Origin: Nonomuraea candida
Lineage (GTDB): Bacteria > Actinomycetota > Actinomycetes > Streptosporangiales > Streptosporangiaceae
Direction: 5' to 3'
Assembly: GCF_000725485.1 (NCBI RefSeq)
Contig: NZ_JOAG01000030.1
Coordinates: forward strand, 1-64,000
Length of the DNA: 64,000 nucleotides
Below, piece by piece: positions 50,701 to 58,680 of the stretch. The notes under the pieces were generated by a model. It made no database searches, was not told the DNA's origin, and saw nothing but the letters and a program-made list of their open reading frames with translations. Positions within the stretch are counted from its first letter, which is position 1. Every line of letters starts with the position of its first letter. The position numbers and the translations under genes were made by a program.

Positions 50701-51339
50701 ATCAACGGCCGGCACGCCGGCGACGTCGGCGCCTCCACCAGGGTGCAGGCGTTCCTGTCCGGAGGCATCAACAAGATCACCGTCACCGGCCGGTCCGGCA
50801 AGCTCCGCCTGGACCGCCTGCGCGTCCTGCCGGGCGCCGGCACCCTCCAGCCCACCTGGTACGAGGCCGAATCCGCGCGCATCGCCGGCACCGCCAAGCC
50901 GATCGACCTCCCGCTGGCCAGTGGCGGCAAGGCGGTCACCGACGTCGGCGGCGCCCCCGGCGACGCCGGCACCCTCACCTTCGACGTCACCGCCCCCAAG
51001 AACGGGACCTACGCCCTGACCGTCCGCTACTCCAACCCCGAACAGTCCCCCGCCTCCCATTACAACCCCGACCCGCTGGCCCGCCACGCCGAGATCTCCG
51101 TCAACGGCGCCCGGCCTCAGCGGACCTGGTTCCCGCACTCCTTCCACGCCGGCAACTTCTGGGAGCTGACCGTCCCGGTCCAGCTCACGAAGGGAGCCAA
51201 CACCATCGCCTTCGCCTCGCAGGAGCTGCCGAGCTTCGACGGCGTCTCCTACATCTCCGACACCTTCCCCGACATCCTGCTGCGCTCGCGCCACGCCCCG
51301 ATCGTGGACAGGATCGCGGTAACGCCCATCGGCGCGTAG
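47719..51339 (+). CDS. Large secreted glycoside hydrolase: LamG, Ig-like, clan GH-A barrel, CBM modules
   Basis: A 1206-aa exported enzyme. Signal peptide ~1-38. LamG/concanavalin-like domain ~41-257 (ALVLHYDFEGDLSSGAVEDRS). Bacterial Ig-like domain ~265-345 (VTWQSVDPARYAKPGRFTVKG). TIM-barrel domain ~350-700 with VPFNEPEGNMFG (acid/base E468) and INLNEYAFNYH (nucleophile E584), as in clan GH-A (GH39-like). Then at least two or three CBM6/CBM35-like sandwiches (WQATYEAEDAAHTG, EQIYEAEHATLAG, PTWYEAESARIAG) to the end. ATG 47719 follows GAAGGGAAAGG. The shared double operator links it to the importer at 41.6-46.3 kb. It probably attacks a branched plant or microbial polysaccharide; the family is not fixed by eye. 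Confidence 0.82.
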   Translation: MAMPLSRLLRRLVPRAALAPVLALTALPLDALPAIGAAAPALVLHYDFEGDLSSGAVEDRSPSGLDGVLTNPGSARAVTGADGTQALSLPGGPAGSQSAPYVTIPAGLFRDRAAMTVSTWLKWAGGPDFQWVYNLGKDAATATFATPSYAGDATTRSSIKPVNGTAEAGVPGLQKLPAGQWLNLVTTIDGKTLTFYVNGAPIGATSARLDLAAVMNGATTSGFLGRAFWGGHPFLAGDLDDFRVYDAALTAGQVAALAGDRLATPSKVEQTAVEVTTHPGVAPELPKTATAQFTDGIRRGVSVTWQSVDPARYAKPGRFTVKGTALGTPVQATVTVIGNDLAIDLGSQTGAFHGGASGTLYGVYADGLPSRNLLEGINLRTVSTKAQDGPQHPGADALEVVKPLADSSGGDVYIYMTDIYRGFPYQWPGGTPEARLDDFKSKIAKQVDQVLTLDPKYQDNIVFVPFNEPEGNMFGTGQWSYDKVSWLTDPRHYFRAWDEVHALIKARMPAARIAGPNTSMLFDQVKGFLRHTVQAGTVPEVITWHELGDPARIRTSVARYRQWEQEVFKGTPFEGRRLPINLNEYAFNYHTSVPGQMIQWISAIEESKVDADIAYWNIDGNLSDSAVQANRGNGQWWLLNAYAQLSGDTVKVTPPRPDVSYTLQGVATLDRAKAQARALFGGASGTAGVRFDKVDAALFGGTVHALVQEIPWTGQLGDSAQPRVLAELSRPVKDGSVAFDFGGDLPALKESSAYQIILSPGANASPATAPTTLWQATYEAEDAAHTGAGYSLNGPEGTPADVGKFYTSGAYNVGGLRTGSDVRLDFTVSVPRTGVYDLSVFANSLNTYGAVREQGPTNVFLRVDGRAEQELHLPLGYKWVVWDHADTKVTLTEGEHVLTLAARSLDGSRATKGDAIIDKIDLTLANPAATEQIYEAEHATLAGAKPGYTRGKVSGAGVVTVAKDQSATFWVYSPTDGGSALAVDTSGGGRGRLEINGRHAGDVGASTRVQAFLSGGINKITVTGRSGKLRLDRLRVLPGAGTLQPTWYEAESARIAGTAKPIDLPLASGGKAVTDVGGAPGDAGTLTFDVTAPKNGTYALTVRYSNPEQSPASHYNPDPLARHAEISVNGARPQRTWFPHSFHAGNFWELTVPVQLTKGANTIAFASQELPSFDGVSYISDTFPDILLRSRHAPIVDRIAVTPIGA

Positions 51340-51351
51340 GCCGCCGGTGCC

Positions 51352-51386
51352 CCCGGGCAGGCCGGTCGCGGGCCGGCCTGCCCGGG
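51352..51386 (+). terminator. 14-bp hairpin after the LamG/GH-A gene
   Basis: CCCGGGCAGGCCGG (51352-51365), 7-nt loop, CCGGCCTGCCCGGG (51373-51386), 12 bp after the stop. Confidence 0.8.
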
Positions 51387-51444
51387 TTCGCCTGGATTCA
51401 CCTGGGTTTCGCCGGGGTTCGCCTGGGAACAGCGGTGCCCGGTG

Positions 51445-51490
51445 CCCGGCGGGGAGGACGTCACGTCGCCGGGACGTCCTCCCCGGCGGG
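51445..51490 (-). terminator. Hairpin after the GH32 gene
   Basis: GGGGAGGACGTC (51451-51462) pairs with GACGTCCTCCCC (51473-51484), and the stem extends outward with one mismatch. It lies just past the minus-strand GH32 stop (51499). Confidence 0.75.
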
Positions 51491-51498
51491 CGGGAGCC

Positions 51499-53394
51499 CT
51501 ACATCGGATAGCCCCATGACTGGTTCGGGCCGCCGACGCAGTCCCACACCTGGAGCCGGCGGCCGTTGGCGGTGTCGCCGTGGGCCAGGTCCAGGCACCG
51601 GCCGGACCACGCGTTGCGATAGCTGTTCCCCACCCGGGTCCAGCGTTGCTGGGGCAGCCCGTTACACGCCCACACCTGCAGGGGTGCTCCGTTGCCGATG
51701 ACCTCGGCGGGCTGGTCGAGGCACATCCCGCCGATGCCGAGTGATCCGTTCGCGTGGTGCGTCCACTGCTGGTTCGGCCCGCCCCAGCAGTCCCAGATGC
51801 GGACGGCGGCGGCGTTGGCGGCCGCCGGGTCCATGTCGACGCAGTTGTTCGTCCCGTTCCAGCGCATCTCGCCCGTTCCGCCCGGCGCGGGCGTCCACGC
51901 CTTGTCGAGGCGGTGGAAGGTCAGCGACACCAGCCTGACCTCGCCGCCGAGCGCGTAGGCGGAGATGCCCAGGCTGCCGGGCGAGGAGTCGAAGTCGGTG
52001 TTCTCCGTGTAGGAGAGCCGTCCGTCGTTGCCGAAGGCTTCGACCTGACCGCGGTCCACCAGCACGCGCATCTTGATCCGGTTGGCGACCGGAGCCAGCG
52101 GCTTCCACTCCATCTGCCGCAGAGCCCGGTTGTAGGCGATGGTCCGGTCACTGGAGCCGTCCGCGCGCTGGTGCAGCCGGAAGCCGAACTCCGCCGCCGT
52201 GGCGCCGGTGAGGTCCCATTCCGAGATCAGCTCGTAGGTGTCGGCGTGGATGCCGTTCAGCGGATCCGTACTGTCGCTCGGCGTGATCGTCCGCGCGCCC
52301 CAGGTCTGGGCCGGCCGGCGGATGGCAGAGATCTCGCTGACGGGCAGGCGGGTGACCCGCAGCCCTTCCGGGAAGCTGCGCAGTGCGAGCTGGGCGGGGA
52401 AGGACGCGTTGCCGGTCCAGGTCGAGCCGCGGTTGCCGGGTTGCCAGAACATCTGGACGACCCGGTTCGTCGGGAGGTTGGTGAAGGTGAGGCCCGCGTA
52501 GACCGAACCGTCGAAGCCGGCGCGTCCCTGGTCCAGGCGCTGTGGGGCGGGGAATCCGGCGTCCGGGACGAAGACGCCGTTGTTGTCGAGGGTGCCGACC
52601 GCGTACTCGCCCTGGGCGTCGTTCAGGACCCATCGTTGGTCGCCGGTGTCGCCGTCGACGGGCAGCTGGTAGATGTCCGGGCACTCGAACGCCCAGTCGG
52701 CGCGGTACTCGCCCCGATACGTCCACGAGAGCAGGTTCGCCGAGCTGAAGAACTTCACGGTGTTGCCGCCGTCGGCGCCCCAGAGCACCATGCCCCAGCG
52801 GTTGCGGGCGGCGTCCCAGAAGACCTTGGGGTCACGGCTCTCGTACGGCGTCGAGATGACCTTCGCTCCGCCGTCGTACATCTGGAAGCGGTTGCCGCCG
52901 TCGGTGCTGTAGGCGATGGAGACGCCGTTGGTGCCGGTGAAGAGCAGGATCGGGTCGTGATCCCCGTTCTTCAGGCCGGTCACGTTGCGGGTGTCGACCC
53001 AGCCGCCGCCCGACCACAACGTGGCATTGTGCACCCCGGGTTCCAGGGCGATCGGCCGTTGCGTCCAGTGCACGAGGTCGGGGCTGGTCGCGTGCCCCCA
53101 GTGCATGGTGTCCCAGGTCAGGCCGTGCGGGTTGTGCTGGTAGAACAGGTGATAGGTGCCCCGGTAGTACAGCGGCGCGTTCACGTCGTTCATCCAGCCG
53201 CCTTGCGAGCTGAAGTGGAACTGGCCGCGGAACGGTTCGTCGTAGCCGGTGGGGGCGTAGGGATACTCGGGATAGTCGGCGGGCTCTCCCGCCAGCGCCG
53301 CGCCGGCGGGGACGATGACGAGGCCGGCCACGGCGATCGCGATGGCCAGGATCGCGGAGACGACATGGCGTTGTGTTCGAGCGAGTTCGCGCAT
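51499..53394 (-). CDS. Secreted GH32 fructan hydrolase (levanase/inulinase-like) with CBM13 lectin
   Basis: A 631-aa exported enzyme that should release fructose from levan, inulin or sucrose-type substrates. Signal peptide 1-35. The five-bladed GH32 propeller has nucleophile D70 in GGWMNDVNAP (the family usually shows WMNDPNG, so the following residues vary), transition-state stabiliser D188 in SRDPKVFW, and acid/base E237 in WAFECPD. C-terminal beta-sandwich to ~500, then CBM13 (~505-631; QWTHHANGSLGIGGMCLDQ, GRCLDLAHGDTANGRRLQVW). ATG 53394 gives a proper signal peptide; 53430 is possible. It lies at the end of the probable frc-type operon (importer-LacI-GH32). Confidence 0.9.
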   Translation of the reverse strand: MRELARTQRHVVSAILAIAIAVAGLVIVPAGAALAGEPADYPEYPYAPTGYDEPFRGQFHFSSQGGWMNDVNAPLYYRGTYHLFYQHNPHGLTWDTMHWGHATSPDLVHWTQRPIALEPGVHNATLWSGGGWVDTRNVTGLKNGDHDPILLFTGTNGVSIAYSTDGGNRFQMYDGGAKVISTPYESRDPKVFWDAARNRWGMVLWGADGGNTVKFFSSANLLSWTYRGEYRADWAFECPDIYQLPVDGDTGDQRWVLNDAQGEYAVGTLDNNGVFVPDAGFPAPQRLDQGRAGFDGSVYAGLTFTNLPTNRVVQMFWQPGNRGSTWTGNASFPAQLALRSFPEGLRVTRLPVSEISAIRRPAQTWGARTITPSDSTDPLNGIHADTYELISEWDLTGATAAEFGFRLHQRADGSSDRTIAYNRALRQMEWKPLAPVANRIKMRVLVDRGQVEAFGNDGRLSYTENTDFDSSPGSLGISAYALGGEVRLVSLTFHRLDKAWTPAPGGTGEMRWNGTNNCVDMDPAAANAAAVRIWDCWGGPNQQWTHHANGSLGIGGMCLDQPAEVIGNGAPLQVWACNGLPQQRWTRVGNSYRNAWSGRCLDLAHGDTANGRRLQVWDCVGGPNQSWGYPM

Positions 53395-53458
53395 CACATT
53401 GCACGCCTTTCGGGGGGGACGAGAGGGCATCGGGGCTCTCTCGGGCGACGCGCCCGGC

Positions 53459-54472
53459 TCAGCCGGGCGGCAGCTCTCCGGAGCCGCGGACGATCAGCCG
53501 GGTCGGTATCTCAACGGTCCGGGCCCTGGACCGGTCGCCGTCCAGGCGGGCCATCAGCAGCTCGGCGGCCGCCTTCCCGATGGCCTCGGGGTCTTGTGCG
53601 ACCACGGTCAGGGCGGGCTCCAGCACTTCGGCCAGCGGAAGGTCGTCGAATCCGACCAGGGCCACCTCCTGCCGGCGGAGCCTGGCCAGCCCGAGGACGA
53701 CCCCGGTCGCGGCGAAGTTGTTGGCCGCGAAGACGGCCGTCGCCGGGTCCTTCGCCGCGAGCAGCCGGGCGACGGCCGCCGCTGCCGCCTTCTCGTCGTG
53801 CCCGGTCTCCACCAGCCTGCGGTCAAAGGGGATGCCCGCCTCGGCCAGGGCGTCCCGGTAGCCCTGGAACCGCTCCCGCCTGGTGTACAGCGTCGGGAGG
53901 TCGCCGATGAACGCGATCCGGCGGTGGCCGTGCGCGATCAGATGGGCCACGCCGGTACGGGCCCCCTCCCGGTTGGCGCTGACCACGCAGTCCGTGGTGA
54001 GCCCGCTCGGCGGCCGGTCCAGGAAGACGATCGGCAGACCCGTTCCCCGCTCGGCCCGCAGGGAGTGATGGTCGCTGTCGGCCGCGGGCACGACGAGCAG
54101 CGCGGTGACCCTGCGGGCGAGGAAGGTGGAGGTCAGCGACCGCTCACCTTCCGCGGTCTCCTCCGAGGAGCCGACGATGAGGGTGAGGCCGCGGGGCCGC
54201 ATCGCGGCCTCGATCCCCCCTGCGACGGTGCCGAAGAACGGGTTGCCCATGTCCGGGATGATGAGCCCGACCGTGGAGTCGCGCGCCCCGACGCGCATGT
54301 TGCGCGCCATCAGGTTGGGCTGGAAGCCCAGCTTCTCCATGGCCGCCAGGACCCGTGCGCGGGTCTCGGCCGACACCGAGTTCTCCCCGTTGACCACCCG
54401 GGAGACGGTCTTGGCGGTGACGCCGACCTCCCGGGCCACATCGCTCATGGTCGCGCGGCGTACCTTGGACAT
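53459..54472 (-). CDS. LacI-family regulator of the fructan/fructose cluster
   Basis: A 337-aa repressor. HTH TMSDVAREVGVTAKTVSRVV, hinge FQPNLMARNMRVGARDSTVG, effector domain GLIIPDMGNPFFGTVAGGIE, IVFLDRPPSGLTTDCVV and AAVFAANNFAATGVVLGL-like core, ending with PTRLIVRGSGE. It is encoded between the importer and GH32 genes in the same direction (gaps of 76 and 64 bp), so it is probably part of their operon. The tandem TGTCAACGTTGACA sites at 57.5 kb are its expected target. Confidence 0.88.
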   Translation of the reverse strand: MSKVRRATMSDVAREVGVTAKTVSRVVNGENSVSAETRARVLAAMEKLGFQPNLMARNMRVGARDSTVGLIIPDMGNPFFGTVAGGIEAAMRPRGLTLIVGSSEETAEGERSLTSTFLARRVTALLVVPAADSDHHSLRAERGTGLPIVFLDRPPSGLTTDCVVSANREGARTGVAHLIAHGHRRIAFIGDLPTLYTRRERFQGYRDALAEAGIPFDRRLVETGHDEKAAAAAVARLLAAKDPATAVFAANNFAATGVVLGLARLRRQEVALVGFDDLPLAEVLEPALTVVAQDPEAIGKAAAELLMARLDGDRSRARTVEIPTRLIVRGSGELPPG

Positions 54473-54548
54473 GGGCCACCGTTCTTCTCCGTCGAAACCA
54501 CTGCATCGGGGACAGGCTAAAGGTGATCAAGCGCATTCCTGGCATCGG

Positions 54549-55390
<842 letters not shown>

Positions 55391-55394
<4 letters not shown>

Positions 55395-56401
55395 CGGATC
55401 CTCCTGCGGGAGAGCTGGTCCACGGTGACGGCGAGGATGACCAGCACGCCGGTGATCAGGGTCTGGTAGATGGAGGGCACGCCCATGAGCTGGAGCCCGT
55501 TGCGGAAGACGCCCACGATCAGCGCGCCGATCAGGGTTCCGAGGACCAGCCCGCGGCCGCCGAACAGGCTGGTGCCGCCGAGCACCACGGCGGTGATGCT
55601 GTCGAGGTTGTCGGTCTGCCCGGCCTGCGGGTCGCCGACGCCGGTCCGGGAGACCAGCAGCAGCGCGGCGATGCCGTACACCAGGCCCGCGACCGTGTAG
55701 ACGCCGACGGTGAGGCGGGCGGTGCGGATGCCGGTGAGCCGGGCGACCTCGGGACTGTTGCCGAGGGCGTAGACGTGCCGGCCCCAGGCGGTCTGCCCCA
55801 GCAGGTAGGCGAAGAGGAGGAACAGCAGGATCGTCAGCAGCGAGCCGTAGGTCACCCGGGTGTCGCCGATGGCGAAGGTCTCCCCCAGCGCGGTCAGCGG
55901 CGCGGGCAGGTTCACCACCGTCTGGTCTTGCGAGTAGATGTGGGTGAGGGCGAAGGCCACGTTGAGCATGCCGAGCGTGACGATGAACGGCGGCAGCGGG
56001 ATCGCGGTGACCAGCATCCCGTTGACCGCGCCGAAGGCCGCGCAGACCAGCAGCCCGAGCGCGATCGCCACCAGCGGCGGCACGGTGCCCTCCGCGGCGA
56101 GCTTGGCCATCAGGATGCCGCCGAACGCCATGATGGCGCCGTTGGCCAGGTCGATCCCGGCGGTGAGGATGATCAGCGTCTGGCCGATGGCCAGCGTGCC
56201 GACCACCATCACCTGCTGGATGATCAGCGAGAAGTTCCCGCCGCTGAGGAACTGCTCGCTGTTGAGGGAGAAGAAGACGCAGGCGAGCAGCAGGGCCACC
56301 AGGGGCCCCACGGTCGGGGTGGTCAGCAGCCGCCGCGCGGCCGACGGGCCGGCGGCAGGCGAGGGCTTCGGGGGCTTCGAGGGCGTGAGCGTCGTGGTCA
56401 T
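55391..56401 (-). CDS. frcC: ABC transporter permease (FrcC-like)
   Basis: A 336-aa membrane protein with about ten hydrophobic segments, GQTLIILTAGIDLANGAIMA and DSITAVVLGGTSLFGGRG signatures of CUT2 permeases, and a Pro-rich cytosolic N-terminus. It starts 5 nt after the receptor stop. It forms the channel of the Frc-type importer. The symbol is by similarity and context. Confidence 0.88.
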
Positions 56402-56406
56402 CGGTT

Positions 56407-57429
56407 CTAGCCCCAGCAGTTCTGCAGGCCGAACGCGGTGTCCTTGGCGTCGACGCCGGCGGCGGGCCTGTCGGTGATCAGCGTAACGCCGGTGTCGGTG
56501 TAGCCGGAAACCTTGGTGCCGTTCTTGCCGAAGGAGGCGACGGCCTTGACGCCCTGCTCGGCCATCTTCAGCGGGTACTGCTGCGACGTGGCCGCGATCT
56601 GGCCGCCCTGCACCGCCTTGGTGCCGGTGCACCCGCCGTCGACCGAGACGATGAGCACGTCCTTCTCCCGGCCTTTGGCCTTCAGCGCGGTGTACGCGCC
56701 CAGAGCGGCGGGCTCGTTGATGGTGTAGACGACGTTGATGTCGGGGGCCTTCTGCAGGCAGTTCTCCATCGCGGTCTGCCCCTTGGCCTGGTCACCCCCG
56801 GTGTCCTGGGAGCAGACGATCGACGGGTCGCCTTCGGCGATGCCGAATCCCTTGAGGAAGCCGTCGTGGCGGAGCCGCCCGACCGCTACACCGGGCGCGA
56901 GATCGAGGGTCGCGACCTTGGCGGGCTTGCCGGCCATCGCGGCCTTGGCGTACTGCCCGATGAGCTCGCCGGCCTTGAAGTTGTCGGTGGCGAACAGCGC
57001 GTCGGTGGCGTCCTGCGGCTCGGTCGGGCTGTCCAGCGCGATGACCATCACCCCCGCCGAACGGGCCTTCTGCAGGGCGGGGACGATCGCCTTGGAATCG
57101 CTCGGCGTGATGAGGATGCCCTTGACGCCGGCGGCGACCATGTTCTCGATGGCGGTGATCTGGCCGGCGTTGTCACCGTCGAACTTGCCCGCGGCCGTCA
57201 TCAGCTCCACGCCTTCCGCCTTCGCGGCGGCCGCGGCGCCCTCCTTCATCTTGACGAAGAAGGGGTTGGTCTCGGTCTTGGTGATGAGACCGACCTTGAT
57301 CGTGCCGGAGCCCGCCCCTGCCTGGGAGGTCCCCCCGCCGCCGCCCCCTCCGCCGCAAGCCGATAGAGCGATGGTCGCCACGATCGCACCGGCGGCGAGC
57401 GCGCCAGTGGTCCGAATGGTCCGAGACAT
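56407..57429 (-). CDS. frcB: Sugar-binding lipoprotein (FrcB-like)
   Basis: A 340-aa receptor. Lipobox [10 protein letters not shown] (Cys 25), Gly-rich linker, then the periplasmic-binding fold [51 protein letters not shown] and [19 protein letters not shown], features of CUT2 fructose/ribose receptors. First gene of the operon, with two palindromic operators 35-64 bp upstream. The symbol is by similarity and context. Confidence 0.88.
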   Translation of the reverse strand: MSRTIRTTGALAAGAIVATIALSACGGGGGGGGTSQAGAGSGTIKVGLITKTETNPFFVKMKEGAAAAAKAEGVELMTAAGKFDGDNAGQITAIENMVAAGVKGILITPSDSKAIVPALQKARSAGVMVIALDSPTEPQDATDALFATDNFKAGELIGQYAKAAMAGKPAKVATLDLAPGVAVGRLRHDGFLKGFGIAEGDPSIVCSQDTGGDQAKGQTAMENCLQKAPDINVVYTINEPAALGAYTALKAKGREKDVLIVSVDGGCTGTKAVQGGQIAATSQQYPLKMAEQGVKAVASFGKNGTKVSGYTDTGVTLITDRPAAGVDAKDTAFGLQNCWG

Positions 57430-57463
57430 GGAGTACTCCCTGGTCCTATGGGGGGAATCGAAA

Positions 57464-57493
57464 TGTCAACGTTGACACATGTCAACGTTGACA
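57464..57493. promoter_or_regulatory. Two tandem TGTCAACGTTGACA operators
   Basis: Perfect 14-bp palindromes at 57464-57477 and 57480-57493 with centres 16 bp apart, in the divergent region between the receptor (-) and the PfkB kinase (+). Each contains TTGACA, so the -35 elements are probably inside the operators. Confidence 0.85.
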
Positions 57494-57602
57494 TCCGCTT
57501 GCCAGTGATGATGAACTCCCGGGGACGAAACGTCAATGCCTTCCGGTCGTAACAAGTCGGCGACTTCGCCGGAAGCCTGCCCGTCCCCCAGAAAGGCAGC
57601 CC

Positions 57603-58556
57603 ATGTCCCTGACCCAGATCGCCGTACTCGGCGAATGCGTCGCCGACGCCTTCACCACCGGCATTCCGGAACGGGGTGAACTGACCCTGCGCGTGCTGCC
57701 GGGCGGCGGGCCGGCGAACACCGCGGTGGCGCTCGCACGCCTCGGCACCCGCGCCCGTTTCCTCGGCAGGATCTCCCACGACACCTTCGGCGCCCTGTTC
57801 CGCGCCCACCTCGACGCGTCCGGGGTGGACCTGACCGCCTGCGTTCCCGCGGCCGAGCCCAGCACGCTCGCCGTGGCCAGCCTGGACGACGCGGGCCAGG
57901 CCGGATACTCCTTCCACGCCGAGGGCGCCGCCGACTGGCAGTGGAGCGCGACCGAGCTGGCCCCCGGCCGGATCGGGGAGGCGGCATGCCTGCACACCGG
58001 CTCCCTGGCGCTGGTCCGCGAACCGGGGGCCGGGCACATCGAGGAACTGCTGGCCACCGTCCGGGAGACCGTCACGGTCTCGATCGATCCGAACGTGCGG
58101 GCGGCGCTCGTCGACCCCGCCGTCTACCGGGCCCGGATGCCTCGCTGGTGCGCCGTGGCGGACATCGTCAAGCTGAGCGACGACGACCTGGCGCACATCC
58201 ACCCCGGCGAGCCGGCCGAGCAGGTCTGCGACACCTGGCACGCCGCGGGCGTCCGGCTGATCGTCATCACCCGCGGCCCCCGTGGCGCGCTCGTCTCCGT
58301 GGACGGCGCGCGCACCCGCGTTCCCGCGGTCGCGACCGAGGTGGTCGACACGGTCGGCGCGGGAGACGCCTTCACCGCCGGCCTGCTGCACCGGCTGGGC
58401 GCCGAAGGGCTCCTCGGCGGGCGGCTCAAGACCCTCGGCCTGGAGCGGGCCGCCGAGGCCGCGGCCTTCGCCTCCCGGGTCGCCGCGCTCACCTGCTCGG
58501 TCGCCGGGGCCAATCCCCCCTGGGCCGCGGACCTGGCCGCCCGGAAGCTCACCTGA
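57603..58556 (+). CDS. PfkB-family sugar kinase (probable fructokinase)
   Basis: A 317-aa cytoplasmic kinase. IAVLGECVADAFTTG opens the fold, PGGGPANTAVALARLGTRARFLGRI is the substrate-side GG motif, and VVDTVGAGDAFTAGLL is the PfkB signature with the catalytic Asp. It is divergent from the Frc-type importer across the double operator, so both should be induced together. It would phosphorylate fructose entering through that importer (inferred from GH32 and Frc context). Confidence 0.88.
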   Translation: MSLTQIAVLGECVADAFTTGIPERGELTLRVLPGGGPANTAVALARLGTRARFLGRISHDTFGALFRAHLDASGVDLTACVPAAEPSTLAVASLDDAGQAGYSFHAEGAADWQWSATELAPGRIGEAACLHTGSLALVREPGAGHIEELLATVRETVTVSIDPNVRAALVDPAVYRARMPRWCAVADIVKLSDDDLAHIHPGEPAEQVCDTWHAAGVRLIVITRGPRGALVSVDGARTRVPAVATEVVDTVGAGDAFTAGLLHRLGAEGLLGGRLKTLGLERAAEAAAFASRVAALTCSVAGANPPWAADLAARKLT

Positions 58557-58642
58557 GATGAGCGGATGGTGATCCACCATCGCGGCCGCGCCGGCCGGCT
58601 GCGCACGTGGCGTGCCGATCGTCCCCGCGCGCTCCGGTGACC

Positions 58643-58668
58643 GGTCCCTCCCCGGGCGGGGAGGGACC
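58643..58668. terminator. Bidirectional 11-bp hairpin
   Basis: GGTCCCTCCCC, loop GGGC, GGGGAGGGACC, between the convergent kinase (+) and the secreted enzyme gene (-). Confidence 0.8.
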
Positions 58669-58680
58669 CCGCTCACCGCC

